IMG/VR virus record: IMGVR_UViG_3300046727_000323
Location: 1 to 49,562 of that record
From: a virus
Length of the DNA stretch: 49,562 nt
Reading direction: 5' to 3' (one strand)
Below, piece after piece: positions 33,374 to 41,057 of the stretch. The translations under genes were made by a program, and so were the position numbers. Below the pieces are notes generated by a model. That model saw only the letters and a program-made list of their open reading frames with translations. It did not search any database and was not told the origin of the DNA. Position 1 is the first letter of the stretch; each line of letters opens with the position of its first letter.

Positions 33374-33942
33374 TGGACTTTTTCCACGATGAAGCGGCCA
33401 TGCTTCGGGCGCCAATCACACAGGCCGATCCGCGCGCCGGCCAACTCGACGAAGCCGTCGACCAGTTCAGGTTCGAGCACCAGCTCGTCGTAGTTGACGG
33501 TGAAGGTAAGCGACCACTCCGAGAACATCGGGCGGCTGCGGATCACGCGCATCTGCCCGACCTTGCAGCTCGCGCGCAGGAGGAACTTGCCAGATTCCCA
33601 CAGCGCCTCGGCGTTCTTTGGGCCTTCATAGACGAGCAGCGCGGGCTCGGTGACGATGCAGGCAGATTGCACGTCCTTGCCGCGCTTCGTCTTGCTGGCG
33701 GCGTCGCGCAGCATGCGCTCCAGGTTGCGCTCCGGCACGCCGGGCGCCTCCTTCGGGCCGAAGAGGTAGAGCCCGCCGAACCACTCGCGGCGCGACAGCT
33801 CCATCAGGTCGTCCTCGGTCTTCTTCTGCTTCTTGCTGATCTGCGCGACCAGCCGCGTCCACTTGTCCAGCGGGTCGGACAGACGCTCGTTGTGCATGAC
33901 GAGGGGCGCGACGCCCCGGAGCGTGTAAGTGCGTTCTTTCAT
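33370..33942 (-). CDS. Conserved phage protein of unknown function (replication/recombination region)
   Basis: 190 residues from ATG 33942, with AGGAG about 8 bases upstream. The order LRGVAPLVMHNERLSDPLDK, QKKTEDDLMELSRREWFGGLY, VPERNLERMLRDAASKTKRG, and RSRPMFSEWSLTFTVNYDEL then GRFIVEKV is a pattern I have seen in many phage genomes beside recombination genes; no function is established to my knowledge. It lies directly downstream (in transcription) of the pentamer array. Confidence 0.72.
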   Translation of the reverse strand: MKERTYTLRGVAPLVMHNERLSDPLDKWTRLVAQISKKQKKTEDDLMELSRREWFGGLYLFGPKEAPGVPERNLERMLRDAASKTKRGKDVQSACIVTEPALLVYEGPKNAEALWESGKFLLRASCKVGQMRVIRSRPMFSEWSLTFTVNYDELVLEPELVDGFVELAGARIGLCDWRPKHGRFIVEKVQ

Positions 33943-34016
33943 CGGTCTACTCCTAATCAGTCAGTGAAAAACAGGAGACTTTGCCGCGCCCCTGATTGCG
34001 GTTTCTGAGAATGTGA

Positions 34017-34480
34017 GTTACCAAGCCTCGCCCGGTCTTGCTACGCCTCGCGCCGACTGGCCCCGCCGCACCTTGCCACGCCAAACCTTGTCCGGCCCTG
34101 CCGCGCCAAGTTCCAAGCCTCGCCGAGCCATGCCGGGACTTGCGGAGCCTTGCCAAGCCGAGCCCAGCCGAGCCCAGCCGAGCCCCGCCGAGCCGAGTTC
34201 CGAGCCCTGTAATGCCCTGCCATGCCGAGCCGGGCCATACCACGTCCTGCCCGGCCAGGACACGCCGCGTTCCGAGCCTCGACCTGCCGTGACCGGCCAA
34301 ACCGAGCCGCGCCGCGCCCAAGTTCCGAGCCTCGCATCGCCGAGACAAGCCCCGCCCCGACAAGCATCGCCCGGCTTTCGCCATGTTCCGAGCCTCGCAC
34401 TGACTAGCCTGGCCGCGCCGGGCCGTGCCGAACCGCGCCAGAGCATGCCCCGACTCGTTCCGAGCCTCGACCAGACTTGA
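34017..34480. repeat. GCCNN pentanucleotide-periodic array with seven GTTCCRAGCCTCG headers
   Basis: A 464-bp low-complexity stretch between the SNF2 helicase gene and the next leftward gene. GCC recurs about every five bases on the + strand (GGCNN on the transcribed-sense minus strand). A header close to GTTCCGAGCCTCG recurs at 34017, 34110, 34197, 34269, 34322, 34385 and 34458, spaced 53-93 bp, and resets the five-base phase. The cleanest core is AGCCCAGCCG repeated at 34161-34190. Stops are rare in all six frames because of the repeat, so the long frames here are not evidence of coding. Function is unknown. The rest of the gap (33943-34016 and 34481-34503) holds only the ribosome site of the 33942 gene. 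Confidence 0.85.
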
Positions 34481-34503
34481 CCTGTGCTGCCCCGCGGTGA
34501 ATG

Positions 34504-35817
34504 TCACTGCAGCACCTCGCTAATCATCTTCGTCTTGGTCCGCAGCGTCGCCGTTATGGCCTCGTCGATCGTCCCGGCCAGGGCCAGGAACCTGACGCGC
34601 GTCTTCCGGCCCTGGCCGATGCGGTGAATCCGGTCGGCCGCCTGCGCGTTCTCGCCCGGCACCCACGACAGCTCGACGAACACCGCCTCCGAAGCGGCGG
34701 TGAGCGTGACGCCCGTGCCGCCGGCGACGATGTTGCACACGATCACGCGCGGGCCGCCTTCGGCCTGGAAGTCGGCCACGGCCTCGCTGCGGGCCTTCCC
34801 GGTCATGTCGCCGGCCAGCCTGCGCACGCCGTACGGCATCAGGCGCTGCACGATCGCGGCCATGACGTCGCGGTGGTGCACGAACACCACGACCTTGGCC
34901 AGCGCGCCGTCGGCCAGTTCGGCGGCCAGCATCTCCGCCGCGGCGGCGGCCTTGGCGGTGCCGCAGAGACGCCGCCACGTCGCGAACTCCATCGACTCGG
35001 CGGCCGCTGCCAACCCGTTGCCCTCCGCAACGGCGCCCTCCCAGGCGGCCCGGACGATGGCGTTGGCCCGCTGCAGGTCGGCCGGCAACCGCCCGGTGCC
35101 GACCACCACCTGCTCGAAGCGCCGCTCAGGCAGCGATAGGCATTCCGACTTCAACCGGCGCAGGAACTTGCCGGCCAGCTTGCCGCGCAGCTCGTGCAGG
35201 TTCTTGTTGCCGACCACCTTGACGCGGTCGGGCGTGTAGTCGCTGTGCGCGAGCTGGCAGTAGCGCTCGCGGAACATCGTGTAGCCGACGAACTCGTCGG
35301 GCCAAAGGCCCCACAGCGGCGCCCAAAGCTCGGCGGCGTTGTTGGGCATCGGCGTACCCGTCAGCAGCCAGACGCGCGGGAAGCCGTCCACGAGCCGCGG
35401 CACGTCCGGCTTGCCGCGCACACCCCACAAGCGCCTGCTGCGCTGGGCTTCGCGGTTCCTGAAGTTGTGCGCCTCGTCGACGATCAGCAGGTCGAACTTC
35501 GCCGCGCGCAGTTGTGCCCAGACGCGCGGCGACCGCAACAGGTCGTGGGTGACGAGCACGACCGCGCTACCGTCGAGCTGCACATCGCCGGCGTCGATGA
35601 GCTGGACCGTCCGATTTGGCGACCATACCGACCACTCGCGCGCCCAGTTCAACAGCACCACGCTCGGACAGCAGACCAGCACGCGGTTGCACTTCGCCGC
35701 GTCGGCGGCGACGATCGCGGTCACGGTCTTGCCGAGGCCCTGCTCGTCCCACAGCATCGCCTTCTCGCGACTCGCAAGGAACTCGGCGCCGGAAACTTGG
35801 TGCTCGTAGAGCTGCAT
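34504..35817 (-). CDS. SNF2-family DEAH helicase/translocase
   Basis: 437 residues from ATG 35817, the first gene of the leftward replication operon. Motif I is DEQGLGKT (24-31), motif II DEAH (114-117), motif III LTGTPMPNN near 152, motif V VIVCNIVAGGTGVTL near 362, and motif VI QAADRIHRIGQG near 395. All SF2/SNF2 motifs are intact. Phage enzymes of this type remodel or branch-migrate DNA during recombination-dependent replication. It is followed by the unusual pentamer array before the next gene. Confidence 0.9.
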   Translation of the reverse strand: MQLYEHQVSGAEFLASREKAMLWDEQGLGKTVTAIVAADAAKCNRVLVCCPSVVLLNWAREWSVWSPNRTVQLIDAGDVQLDGSAVVLVTHDLLRSPRVWAQLRAAKFDLLIVDEAHNFRNREAQRSRRLWGVRGKPDVPRLVDGFPRVWLLTGTPMPNNAAELWAPLWGLWPDEFVGYTMFRERYCQLAHSDYTPDRVKVVGNKNLHELRGKLAGKFLRRLKSECLSLPERRFEQVVVGTGRLPADLQRANAIVRAAWEGAVAEGNGLAAAAESMEFATWRRLCGTAKAAAAAEMLAAELADGALAKVVVFVHHRDVMAAIVQRLMPYGVRRLAGDMTGKARSEAVADFQAEGGPRVIVCNIVAGGTGVTLTAASEAVFVELSWVPGENAQAADRIHRIGQGRKTRVRFLALAGTIDEAITATLRTKTKMISEVLQ

Positions 35818-35924
35818 CGACGGCGTTGATTACTACCAGCAGCGCCGCGGACCTGTCAAAGACTTTCCCGCAATTTTCTTTTCTGTTGCGCAGCGCCGGT
35901 GTCGAGGTAGGTTCCGCGCCCATC
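35818..35924. promoter_or_regulatory. Divergent promoter region between SNF2 helicase and primase genes
   Basis: This 107-bp gap separates the leftward and rightward replication operons and is locally AT-rich at 35855-35887. On the minus strand a perfect TTGACA (35859-35854) is followed, 18 bases on, by the weak hexamer TAGTAA (35835-35830), which would give a very short leader before ATG 35817. A clear rightward promoter is not seen; GAGGTAGG lies about 15 bases before ATG 35925. Confidence 0.45.
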
Positions 35925-36491
35925 ATGTCTGACCCGCTGGCGCGGTTGCTGTCCCTCCCCCTCTTCGCCGACTGGGCCAAGCACCGCAGGTGGCTGCGCT
36001 GGGCGCTGCGCGAGAACGCCGGCGGCCGCAGGACCAAGGTCCCGGACTGCAGCACGCGCGACGCTTCCAGGTGGCGCGAACTCGCCGACGTGCTCGAAGA
36101 AGGGCCGATCAACGACGCCACCGGCATCGGGCTCGTGATGACCGGCGGCCTGCTGAAGCCGGAACGCTCGCCGGTACTCTGCGTCGACATGGACGCATGC
36201 CGCGACCCGAAGACGGGCGCCGTGTCGGACTGGGCCGAAGAGACGCTCAACGTCGCCGGCCGCAGCTACTGCGAGGTCAGCCCATCGGGCTATGGCCTGC
36301 ACCTTTGGATCGCCGCGGCCGACGGCCTCTTCAAGCTGGGCCAGCGCACGCGCACGACGCTGAAGGCGCCCCCGCCGCCCCACTGCGAGAAGCTTCCTGA
36401 GTGGCAGGTCTTCGGCACCGGCCCTGCCGGCTACGTGACGATGACCGGCGACCACTACCTCGGCAGCGGGCTCCAAGTCCGTGACGTCTAG
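35925..36491 (+). CDS. AEP-type primase (prim-pol) domain protein
   Basis: 188 residues from ATG 35925. VLCVDMDACRD (Asp-x-Asp near 88-90) and EVSPSGYGLHLWIAA (near 117-130) are the catalytic motifs of archaeo-eukaryotic primase/polymerase domains; the third motif is probably QVFGTGPAGYVTMTGDHY near 165. The gene covers only the primase domain; the helicase that is often fused to it is encoded separately from GTG 36481, overlapping by 11 bases. Together they would prime and unwind the phage DNA. Confidence 0.75.
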   Translation: MSDPLARLLSLPLFADWAKHRRWLRWALRENAGGRRTKVPDCSTRDASRWRELADVLEEGPINDATGIGLVMTGGLLKPERSPVLCVDMDACRDPKTGAVSDWAEETLNVAGRSYCEVSPSGYGLHLWIAAADGLFKLGQRTRTTLKAPPPPHCEKLPEWQVFGTGPAGYVTMTGDHYLGSGLQVRDV

Positions 36492-38052
36492 CTTCCTCGA
36501 CTGGGCGCGCGAACGCTTCGGCATCGGTGAAGACACCGGCGCCGCAGGCGGAGTAGTCGCGCTGCCGAAGGGCCAAGGCGCGCAGCCGAGCGCCGACGAG
36601 ATCGACGCTGCGCTCGGCCCGCTCGACCGCGCGGGGATCATCGACGCCGACTGGCACAAGCTGCGCGACAGGCTCGGCGAGCCGACGTGGACGGCTTCGG
36701 AGGCGTTCGGTGAAGTGGAGCGCTGCGTGCTTGCCGCCGCGCGCGGGCATGGCGAAGCGGCGCTCAGCTTCCTGCTGACGCGCACGCTATGGGGTCAAGG
36801 GCTCGTCGACGACAGCAAGGAACCTGCACGCTACGGCCGCCGCGCCTGGGTCTCCCGCGACCTCGCGCGCGTCGCTGCCAAGCGCCCAGGCGCCGCGCAA
36901 GCCTTCAGCCAGCCCGCCAAGCAGACGGCCGACAAGTGGTTCAAGCCCGACACGGGACAAGAAAAGGCGCCGGATTCCGTGTCCGATCTGTTGCAGGACG
37001 CCGACGAGTTCCTGGCCGAAGCCGGCGGCTACGAGTTCTTGGTGCACAACCTGATCCCGCGCACTGGCCTGGGACAGTTCTACGGCGACAGCGCCGCCGG
37101 CAAGACGCCGTTCGTGCTGTCGCTCGCGCTGCACGTCGCCTTCGAGAAGCTGACGCACTGGTTCGGACACGAGGTCGACGTGCACGGCCCCGTGGTCTAC
37201 ATGATCGGCGAGGGGCGCGACGGCCTGAAGAAGCGCCTGCGCGCCGAGCTGCAGCACCACGGCATCGAGCTGGGCAAACGCCCGCCGCTCGTCGTGACGC
37301 GGCAACCTGGGCAGCTCTGCGACGCCGAGGACGCGGCCCGGTGGCTACGCGCGATACGGAAGCGCTTCCCGACTGGCATCGCGCTACTCGTCGTGGACAC
37401 GCAGGCGCAGAACTTCGGGCCCGGCAATGAGAGCGCCACCGACGACATGAACCGCTTCGTGCAGCACCTGACGGCGCTGTCGCGGCAGCTCCGCTGCTGC
37501 TGCGTGCCGGTGCACCATATGGGGCACGGCGACAAGACGCGCATGCGCGGCAGCTCGGTGATGCTGCCGGCCTGCGACTTCGCGTTCCAGGTGATGAAGG
37601 TCGGCAAGCTCGGAGCGCACGCCTTCAGCGCCAAGGCGAAGGACTGGGCGGAGCCGGAGCCGCTGCGCGGCGAGATGCAGGTCGTCACCGTGGGGCAGGA
37701 CGAGAAGGGGCGCGACATGACGACGGTCGTGCTGCGCACCACGCCGGCGGACTTCGACGCCGCGGCGGACGATCTGACCGACCTGCTGGTCGACCCGGTG
37801 CTCGGCGCGTTGTGGAAGGCGGCGGCGAACCTTGGCAACGTGAAGACGCGCTTCTCGCGCCGGGAGACGATCGCGCTGGCCGGCCTGAAGCGCGGAAAGG
37901 TCGTCGACGAATGCCTGGATCGGCTGCACGTTTTGGGCTTGATAAAAAACACATACCTAGGCGCGAAAAAGAATACGGCCGGAACCAGCCTGAACCAGTG
38001 CGCATTTCTGGAGCTTACAGAGAAAGGACTTACGTGCGCTGAACCAGAATGA
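36481..38052 (+). CDS. RepA-like replicative helicase (RecA fold)
   Basis: 523 residues from GTG 36481. The N-terminal 170 residues are helical and may be a primase-C-terminal-type linker. Walker A is FYGDSAAGKTPF (near 200-210), Walker B IALLVVDTQAQNFG (near 300), then CCCVPVHHMGHGDKTRMRGS near 340, the motif expected in RepA/AAA_25 helicases. The C-terminus (KTRFSRRETIALAG; VDECLDRLHVLGLI) is a winged helix. Its last codons already contain the GAACCAG repeats that continue downstream. Confidence 0.8.
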   Translation: MTSSFLDWARERFGIGEDTGAAGGVVALPKGQGAQPSADEIDAALGPLDRAGIIDADWHKLRDRLGEPTWTASEAFGEVERCVLAAARGHGEAALSFLLTRTLWGQGLVDDSKEPARYGRRAWVSRDLARVAAKRPGAAQAFSQPAKQTADKWFKPDTGQEKAPDSVSDLLQDADEFLAEAGGYEFLVHNLIPRTGLGQFYGDSAAGKTPFVLSLALHVAFEKLTHWFGHEVDVHGPVVYMIGEGRDGLKKRLRAELQHHGIELGKRPPLVVTRQPGQLCDAEDAARWLRAIRKRFPTGIALLVVDTQAQNFGPGNESATDDMNRFVQHLTALSRQLRCCCVPVHHMGHGDKTRMRGSSVMLPACDFAFQVMKVGKLGAHAFSAKAKDWAEPEPLRGEMQVVTVGQDEKGRDMTTVVLRTTPADFDAAADDLTDLLVDPVLGALWKAAANLGNVKTRFSRRETIALAGLKRGKVVDECLDRLHVLGLIKNTYLGAKKNTAGTSLNQCAFLELTEKGLTCAEPE

Positions 38053-38263
38053 TTTGCTATTATCAAACATCCACTGGTTTACGTCCGCTGAACCAACAGA
38101 GAACCAGCAGAACCAGCTCGGCGGCGCGGCCCTTACAAGACAAGCAGTTATGGCGACTGGAACCACTCAGAACCAGCAGAACCACAACGGAAAAAGACAC
38201 GATCCGCGCGCGGGACTCTCTCTTAAGAGAGTCCGCGGCGCAGGATGTCCTAGGCAGAACCAC
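37982..38263 (+). repeat. Cluster of ten GAACCA direct repeats (iteron-like)
   Basis: GAACCAG at 37982, 37992, 38041, 38101, 38110 and 38170; GAACCAA at 38090; GAACCAC at 38160, 38179 and 38257, all in the same orientation. Two longer units repeat: GAACCAGCAGAACCA at 38101 and 38170, and TTACGTSCGCTGAACCA at 38030 and 38079. The first three copies are inside the helicase 3' end; the rest fill the 246-bp gap 38053-38298, which otherwise holds an AT-rich GATTTGCTATTATCAAACAT at 38051-38070. The layout fits an origin or regulator-binding array. Confidence 0.75.
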
Positions 38264-38298
38264 CACTTTGGCGTTTTATACCAAGGACCAGGAACCCG

Positions 38299-38814
38299 GT
38301 GAAGTCCAACAAGAAGGCCCCTCCGACCGTCGAGTTCTTCGTGCCCGGTCAGCCCGCCGCGTGGCCCCGGCCGGTGAAGTCGATGCGCGGGCACGTCTAC
38401 CCGAACCGCAGCGCCGACCCCTGGGGGCATCAAGTGCGCGCCAGCGCGATCGAGCGCCTCGCCCGAGAGTTTCCGACGGCGCTGACGACCGCGAACCCGG
38501 AGTCGATGTGGCCGCGCGACGGTGCGTTCCACGTCGCGATCGGCTTCGGCTTCCTGCGACCGCAGACGCACTACAAGAACAAGAAGTACCAAGTGCCCCG
38601 GCTGCTCAGGGATACGGCGCCGGTGTCGATGCTGAAGCGGCCCGACGTCGACAACCTCGCGAAGATGGTGCTCGACGCGCTCGGCTCGTGGAACGACTTG
38701 CCGCCGCTGCTGTGGTTCGACGACGCGCAGGTGGTGTGGGTGCAGTCGCACAAGTACTGGCTGCGCGAGCCGAACGTCGGCGCGCGCGTTCGGGTATGGT
38801 GGTATCCCCAATGA
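38299..38814 (+). CDS. rusA: RusA-like Holliday junction resolvase
   Basis: 171 residues from GTG 38299. VEFFVPGQPAAWPRP near residue 11 is the RusA opening, and KRPDVDNLAKMVLDALG near 114 followed by LWFDDAQVVWVQSHKYW carries the catalytic aspartates (Asp-x-Asp-Asn and Asp-Asp). It cuts branched DNA before packaging. The next gene starts at ATG 38811 inside its stop. Confidence 0.88.
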   Translation: MKSNKKAPPTVEFFVPGQPAAWPRPVKSMRGHVYPNRSADPWGHQVRASAIERLAREFPTALTTANPESMWPRDGAFHVAIGFGFLRPQTHYKNKKYQVPRLLRDTAPVSMLKRPDVDNLAKMVLDALGSWNDLPPLLWFDDAQVVWVQSHKYWLREPNVGARVRVWWYPQ

Positions 38815-39137
38815 AGACGCTCGAACTCACGCACGGCGAGCGCGCGAGGCTGAACCGACGCCGCGCGAAGCTGAAGGTCGCCGAGGCCGCGGCTATGTGC
38901 GGCATCAGCACGCAGACGCTGCGGCGCTGGGAGACCGACGGCGCCGATGTGATGACCCCGACGTCGCTGCAGACGCACGAGTGGTGCCTCGTGCGCCGCG
39001 AGCGCGCCGGCTTCACGCTCGGACAACTGAGCGAGATGACCGGCCTCGGCACGTCGTGGATCAACCGCGCCGAGCGCGGCATGCTCAAGCCTGAGCAGGT
39101 CGGCGCGCTGGTGCAGTTCTGGGAGCGGCAACGATGA
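38811..39137 (+). CDS. Protein with two HTH-like segments
   Basis: 108 residues from ATG 38811 (ATGA overlap). First HTH: LKVAEAAAMCGISTQTLRRW near residues 20-40, ending WETDG as in XRE/MerR types. Second HTH: FTLGQLSEMTGLGTSWINRA near 67-87. It could be the binding partner of the GAACCA cluster about 550 bp upstream, or a late-gene regulator; both ideas are positional. Confidence 0.65.
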   Translation: MKTLELTHGERARLNRRRAKLKVAEAAAMCGISTQTLRRWETDGADVMTPTSLQTHEWCLVRRERAGFTLGQLSEMTGLGTSWINRAERGMLKPEQVGALVQFWERQR

Positions 39138-40357
39138 CCAATCCGAAGTGGCCGGCGCTCGATGTCGAAGAACGCGCGACGAGCGCGCTGCGTGCGCGAG
39201 CGAGCAACCCGCGAACGCACGACGACAAGCAGGTGGCGCAGATCGCCGCGAGCATCGAGCAGTGGGGCTGGACGATTCCCGTGCTGATCGACGAAGACGG
39301 CGGCATCCTCGCAGGGCACGGCCGCGTGCTCGCCGCCGAGAAGCTGGGCATCCTGCGCGTGCCTTGCGTAGTCGCGCGCGGTTGGACCGAAGAACAGCGA
39401 CGCGCCTACGTCGTCGCGGACAACCAGCTCGCCGCGAACAGCGCGTGGAACCGCGAGCTGCTGAAGGTGGAGTTGCTGGAGCTGCGCGAGGCGGGCTTCG
39501 ACGTGGAATTGCTCGGCATCAAGGGCAGCGACCGCGCGAAGCTGGAAGGAACCGAGGGCCTCGACGTCGTGCCCGCCGTGCCGACTGAGCCGCGCACGAA
39601 ACGCGGCGACTTGATCGTGCTCGGCCGGCACCGGCTGTTCTGTGGCGACAGCACGGTGGAAGCGCAGGTCGACAAGCTGCGCGACGGCGCGGTTTTCGAC
39701 CTCGTGCTGACCGACCCGCCGTACTGCTCCGGCGGCTTCAACGAGATGGGGAGAAGCGTAGGCTCGGTAGGTCGAGACATCGCGCACAAGCCGATCGCGA
39801 ACGACAGGCTCAGCACGCGCGGCTACCAAGCACTGCTCAAGCAGGCATTCACCGAGGCGCGTGCGCGATTCCTCTACGCCTTCACTGACTGGCGCATGTG
39901 GGTGTGGATCTACGACGTCGTCGAGAGTTGCGGCTTCCGCGCCCGCTCAATGCTGGTGTGGGACAAAGGCCGCCCCGGGATGGGGCAAGTCTGGCGCACG
40001 CAGCACGAGCTGATCATATGGGCTTGCAAGGACGCGCCGCCGGTGCCTAACACGTACGCGGGGGCCGGCAATGTGCTGCAGGCGCCGCGCACTAGCAACG
40101 AGCACCACACCACCGAGAAGCCGGTCGGTCTGCTCGTCGAGCTGCTGGGCAACACGCCATTCGCGTCGACGGTCTACGATCCCTTTGCCGGCAGTGGTTC
40201 GACGCTACTCGCATGCGAGCAGGCCGAGCGCCAGTGCTTCGCGATGGAGATGGACCCGGCGTACTGCGACGTCGTCGTGCAGCGCTGGGAAGCGATGACC
40301 GGCGAGCGGGCCAAGCGCAGCGGACAACCAGCCAGCATCGAGGACCTGATCGGATGA
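39134..40357 (+). CDS. ParB-like domain fused to beta-class amino DNA methyltransferase
   Basis: 407 residues (ATGA overlap). Residues 15-110 are a ParB/Srx-type domain: RASNPRTHDDKQVAQIAASI, then DEDGGILAGHGRVLAAEKLG and CVVARGWTEEQRRAYVVADN. The methyltransferase has motif IV LTDPPY near 192-197 before motif I YDPFAGSGST near 346-355, the order of beta-class N6A/N4C enzymes. It would methylate phage DNA, probably against host restriction. Target sequence cannot be read from the protein. Confidence 0.87.
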   Translation: MTNPKWPALDVEERATSALRARASNPRTHDDKQVAQIAASIEQWGWTIPVLIDEDGGILAGHGRVLAAEKLGILRVPCVVARGWTEEQRRAYVVADNQLAANSAWNRELLKVELLELREAGFDVELLGIKGSDRAKLEGTEGLDVVPAVPTEPRTKRGDLIVLGRHRLFCGDSTVEAQVDKLRDGAVFDLVLTDPPYCSGGFNEMGRSVGSVGRDIAHKPIANDRLSTRGYQALLKQAFTEARARFLYAFTDWRMWVWIYDVVESCGFRARSMLVWDKGRPGMGQVWRTQHELIIWACKDAPPVPNTYAGAGNVLQAPRTSNEHHTTEKPVGLLVELLGNTPFASTVYDPFAGSGSTLLACEQAERQCFAMEMDPAYCDVVVQRWEAMTGERAKRSGQPASIEDLIG

Positions 40358-40785
40358 CCACCAACGAGCTGCCCGTCGATCCGAGCGCCGAGCGCGCAGT
40401 CGTGCACGTCATCCGCGGCCGTGGCCGGCGTATCGACCTGATCACCGTCTGCGACCGCTACGCGCGCGAAGAGAACACGTCGCTTGAGCGCATGATGTGG
40501 AACGTGGTCAAGGGTCTCAGCAACGCCGCGCTGCAGGGCGACGTGGGGGCCGCGCGGGAACTCATCAAGCTGTTCGCGCGCCTCGACACGCACAACGTCG
40601 TGTCGATGCCCGTGCCCGCTCCAACGACCGCGGCGAGTAGCAACGGCGTCCCGGTGCTGCCCGACGCTGGCGAACTCGCCGACGCGATCGAGGACTTGCA
40701 CGACTTCACTGACCAGCTACGGCGCGAGCGGCCGACGATCCGGCTCGTGCGACCTGAGCCGAAGACGATCGAGGACTTGATGTGA
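40354..40785 (+). CDS. Small terminase candidate
   Basis: 143 residues from ATG 40354 (ATGA overlap). The N-terminal part looks like a helical DNA-binding region (RIDLITVCDRYAREENTSLE), then LSNAALQGDVGAARELIKLF, a linker rich in Pro/Ala/Thr, and a helical C-terminus ending ELADAIEDLHDFTDQLRRER and TIEDLM. Its place two genes before the large terminase supports a packaging role; sequence alone does not prove it. Confidence 0.5.
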   Translation: MTTNELPVDPSAERAVVHVIRGRGRRIDLITVCDRYAREENTSLERMMWNVVKGLSNAALQGDVGAARELIKLFARLDTHNVVSMPVPAPTTAASSNGVPVLPDAGELADAIEDLHDFTDQLRRERPTIRLVRPEPKTIEDLM

Positions 40786-41057
40786 TGGCCGCCGAGTTCA
40801 TCGTCGCCGAGATCGCGAAGACCTGGGCTCAGGGACAGCAAGGCGGACAGATCATCTCGAAGCAGTTCGAGCAGATCATCGCGACCAACTTGGAACGTGG
40901 GTACGTTCTGTACTCGTTTGCGCACAGCCAAGTTCTAGGTGTCCGTGAACAGCAAGAGACCATCGTCGCGGTTTTTAGGAAGACGCAGGGCAAGGCGAAG
41001 CGTTCTACGAGCAAGCGCTGCTTGCGTTGCGATGCCGGACCGGAGTGGATCGAGTGA
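40782..41057 (+). CDS. Small protein, DUF4177-like
   Basis: 91 residues from GTG 40782 (GTGA overlap) or ATG 40785. The helix-strand pattern IIATNLERGYVLYSFAHSQ and QETIVAVFRKTQGKAKRS resembles DUF4177-type small proteins, and two cysteines CLRCDAG close the C-terminus. Its stop overlaps the large terminase start. Function unknown. Confidence 0.55.
   Translation: MMAAEFIVAEIAKTWAQGQQGGQIISKQFEQIIATNLERGYVLYSFAHSQVLGVREQQETIVAVFRKTQGKAKRSTSKRCLRCDAGPEWIE

Noticed and set aside
34017-34480. CRISPR array or a real low-complexity protein
   Set aside because: Headers are imperfect, spacers share the same pentamer rhythm instead of being unique, and there are no cas genes. Long frames exist in nearly all six frames simply because the repeat lacks stops, and none has a convincing ribosome site.
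38054-38302. Small Asn/Gln-rich protein from TTG 38054, coupled to the RusA start by GTGA
   Set aside because: The NQQNQ runs come directly from the GAACCAG repeats, the start is weak, and codon use is unlike the neighbours. It remains possible but DNA repeats explain it better.
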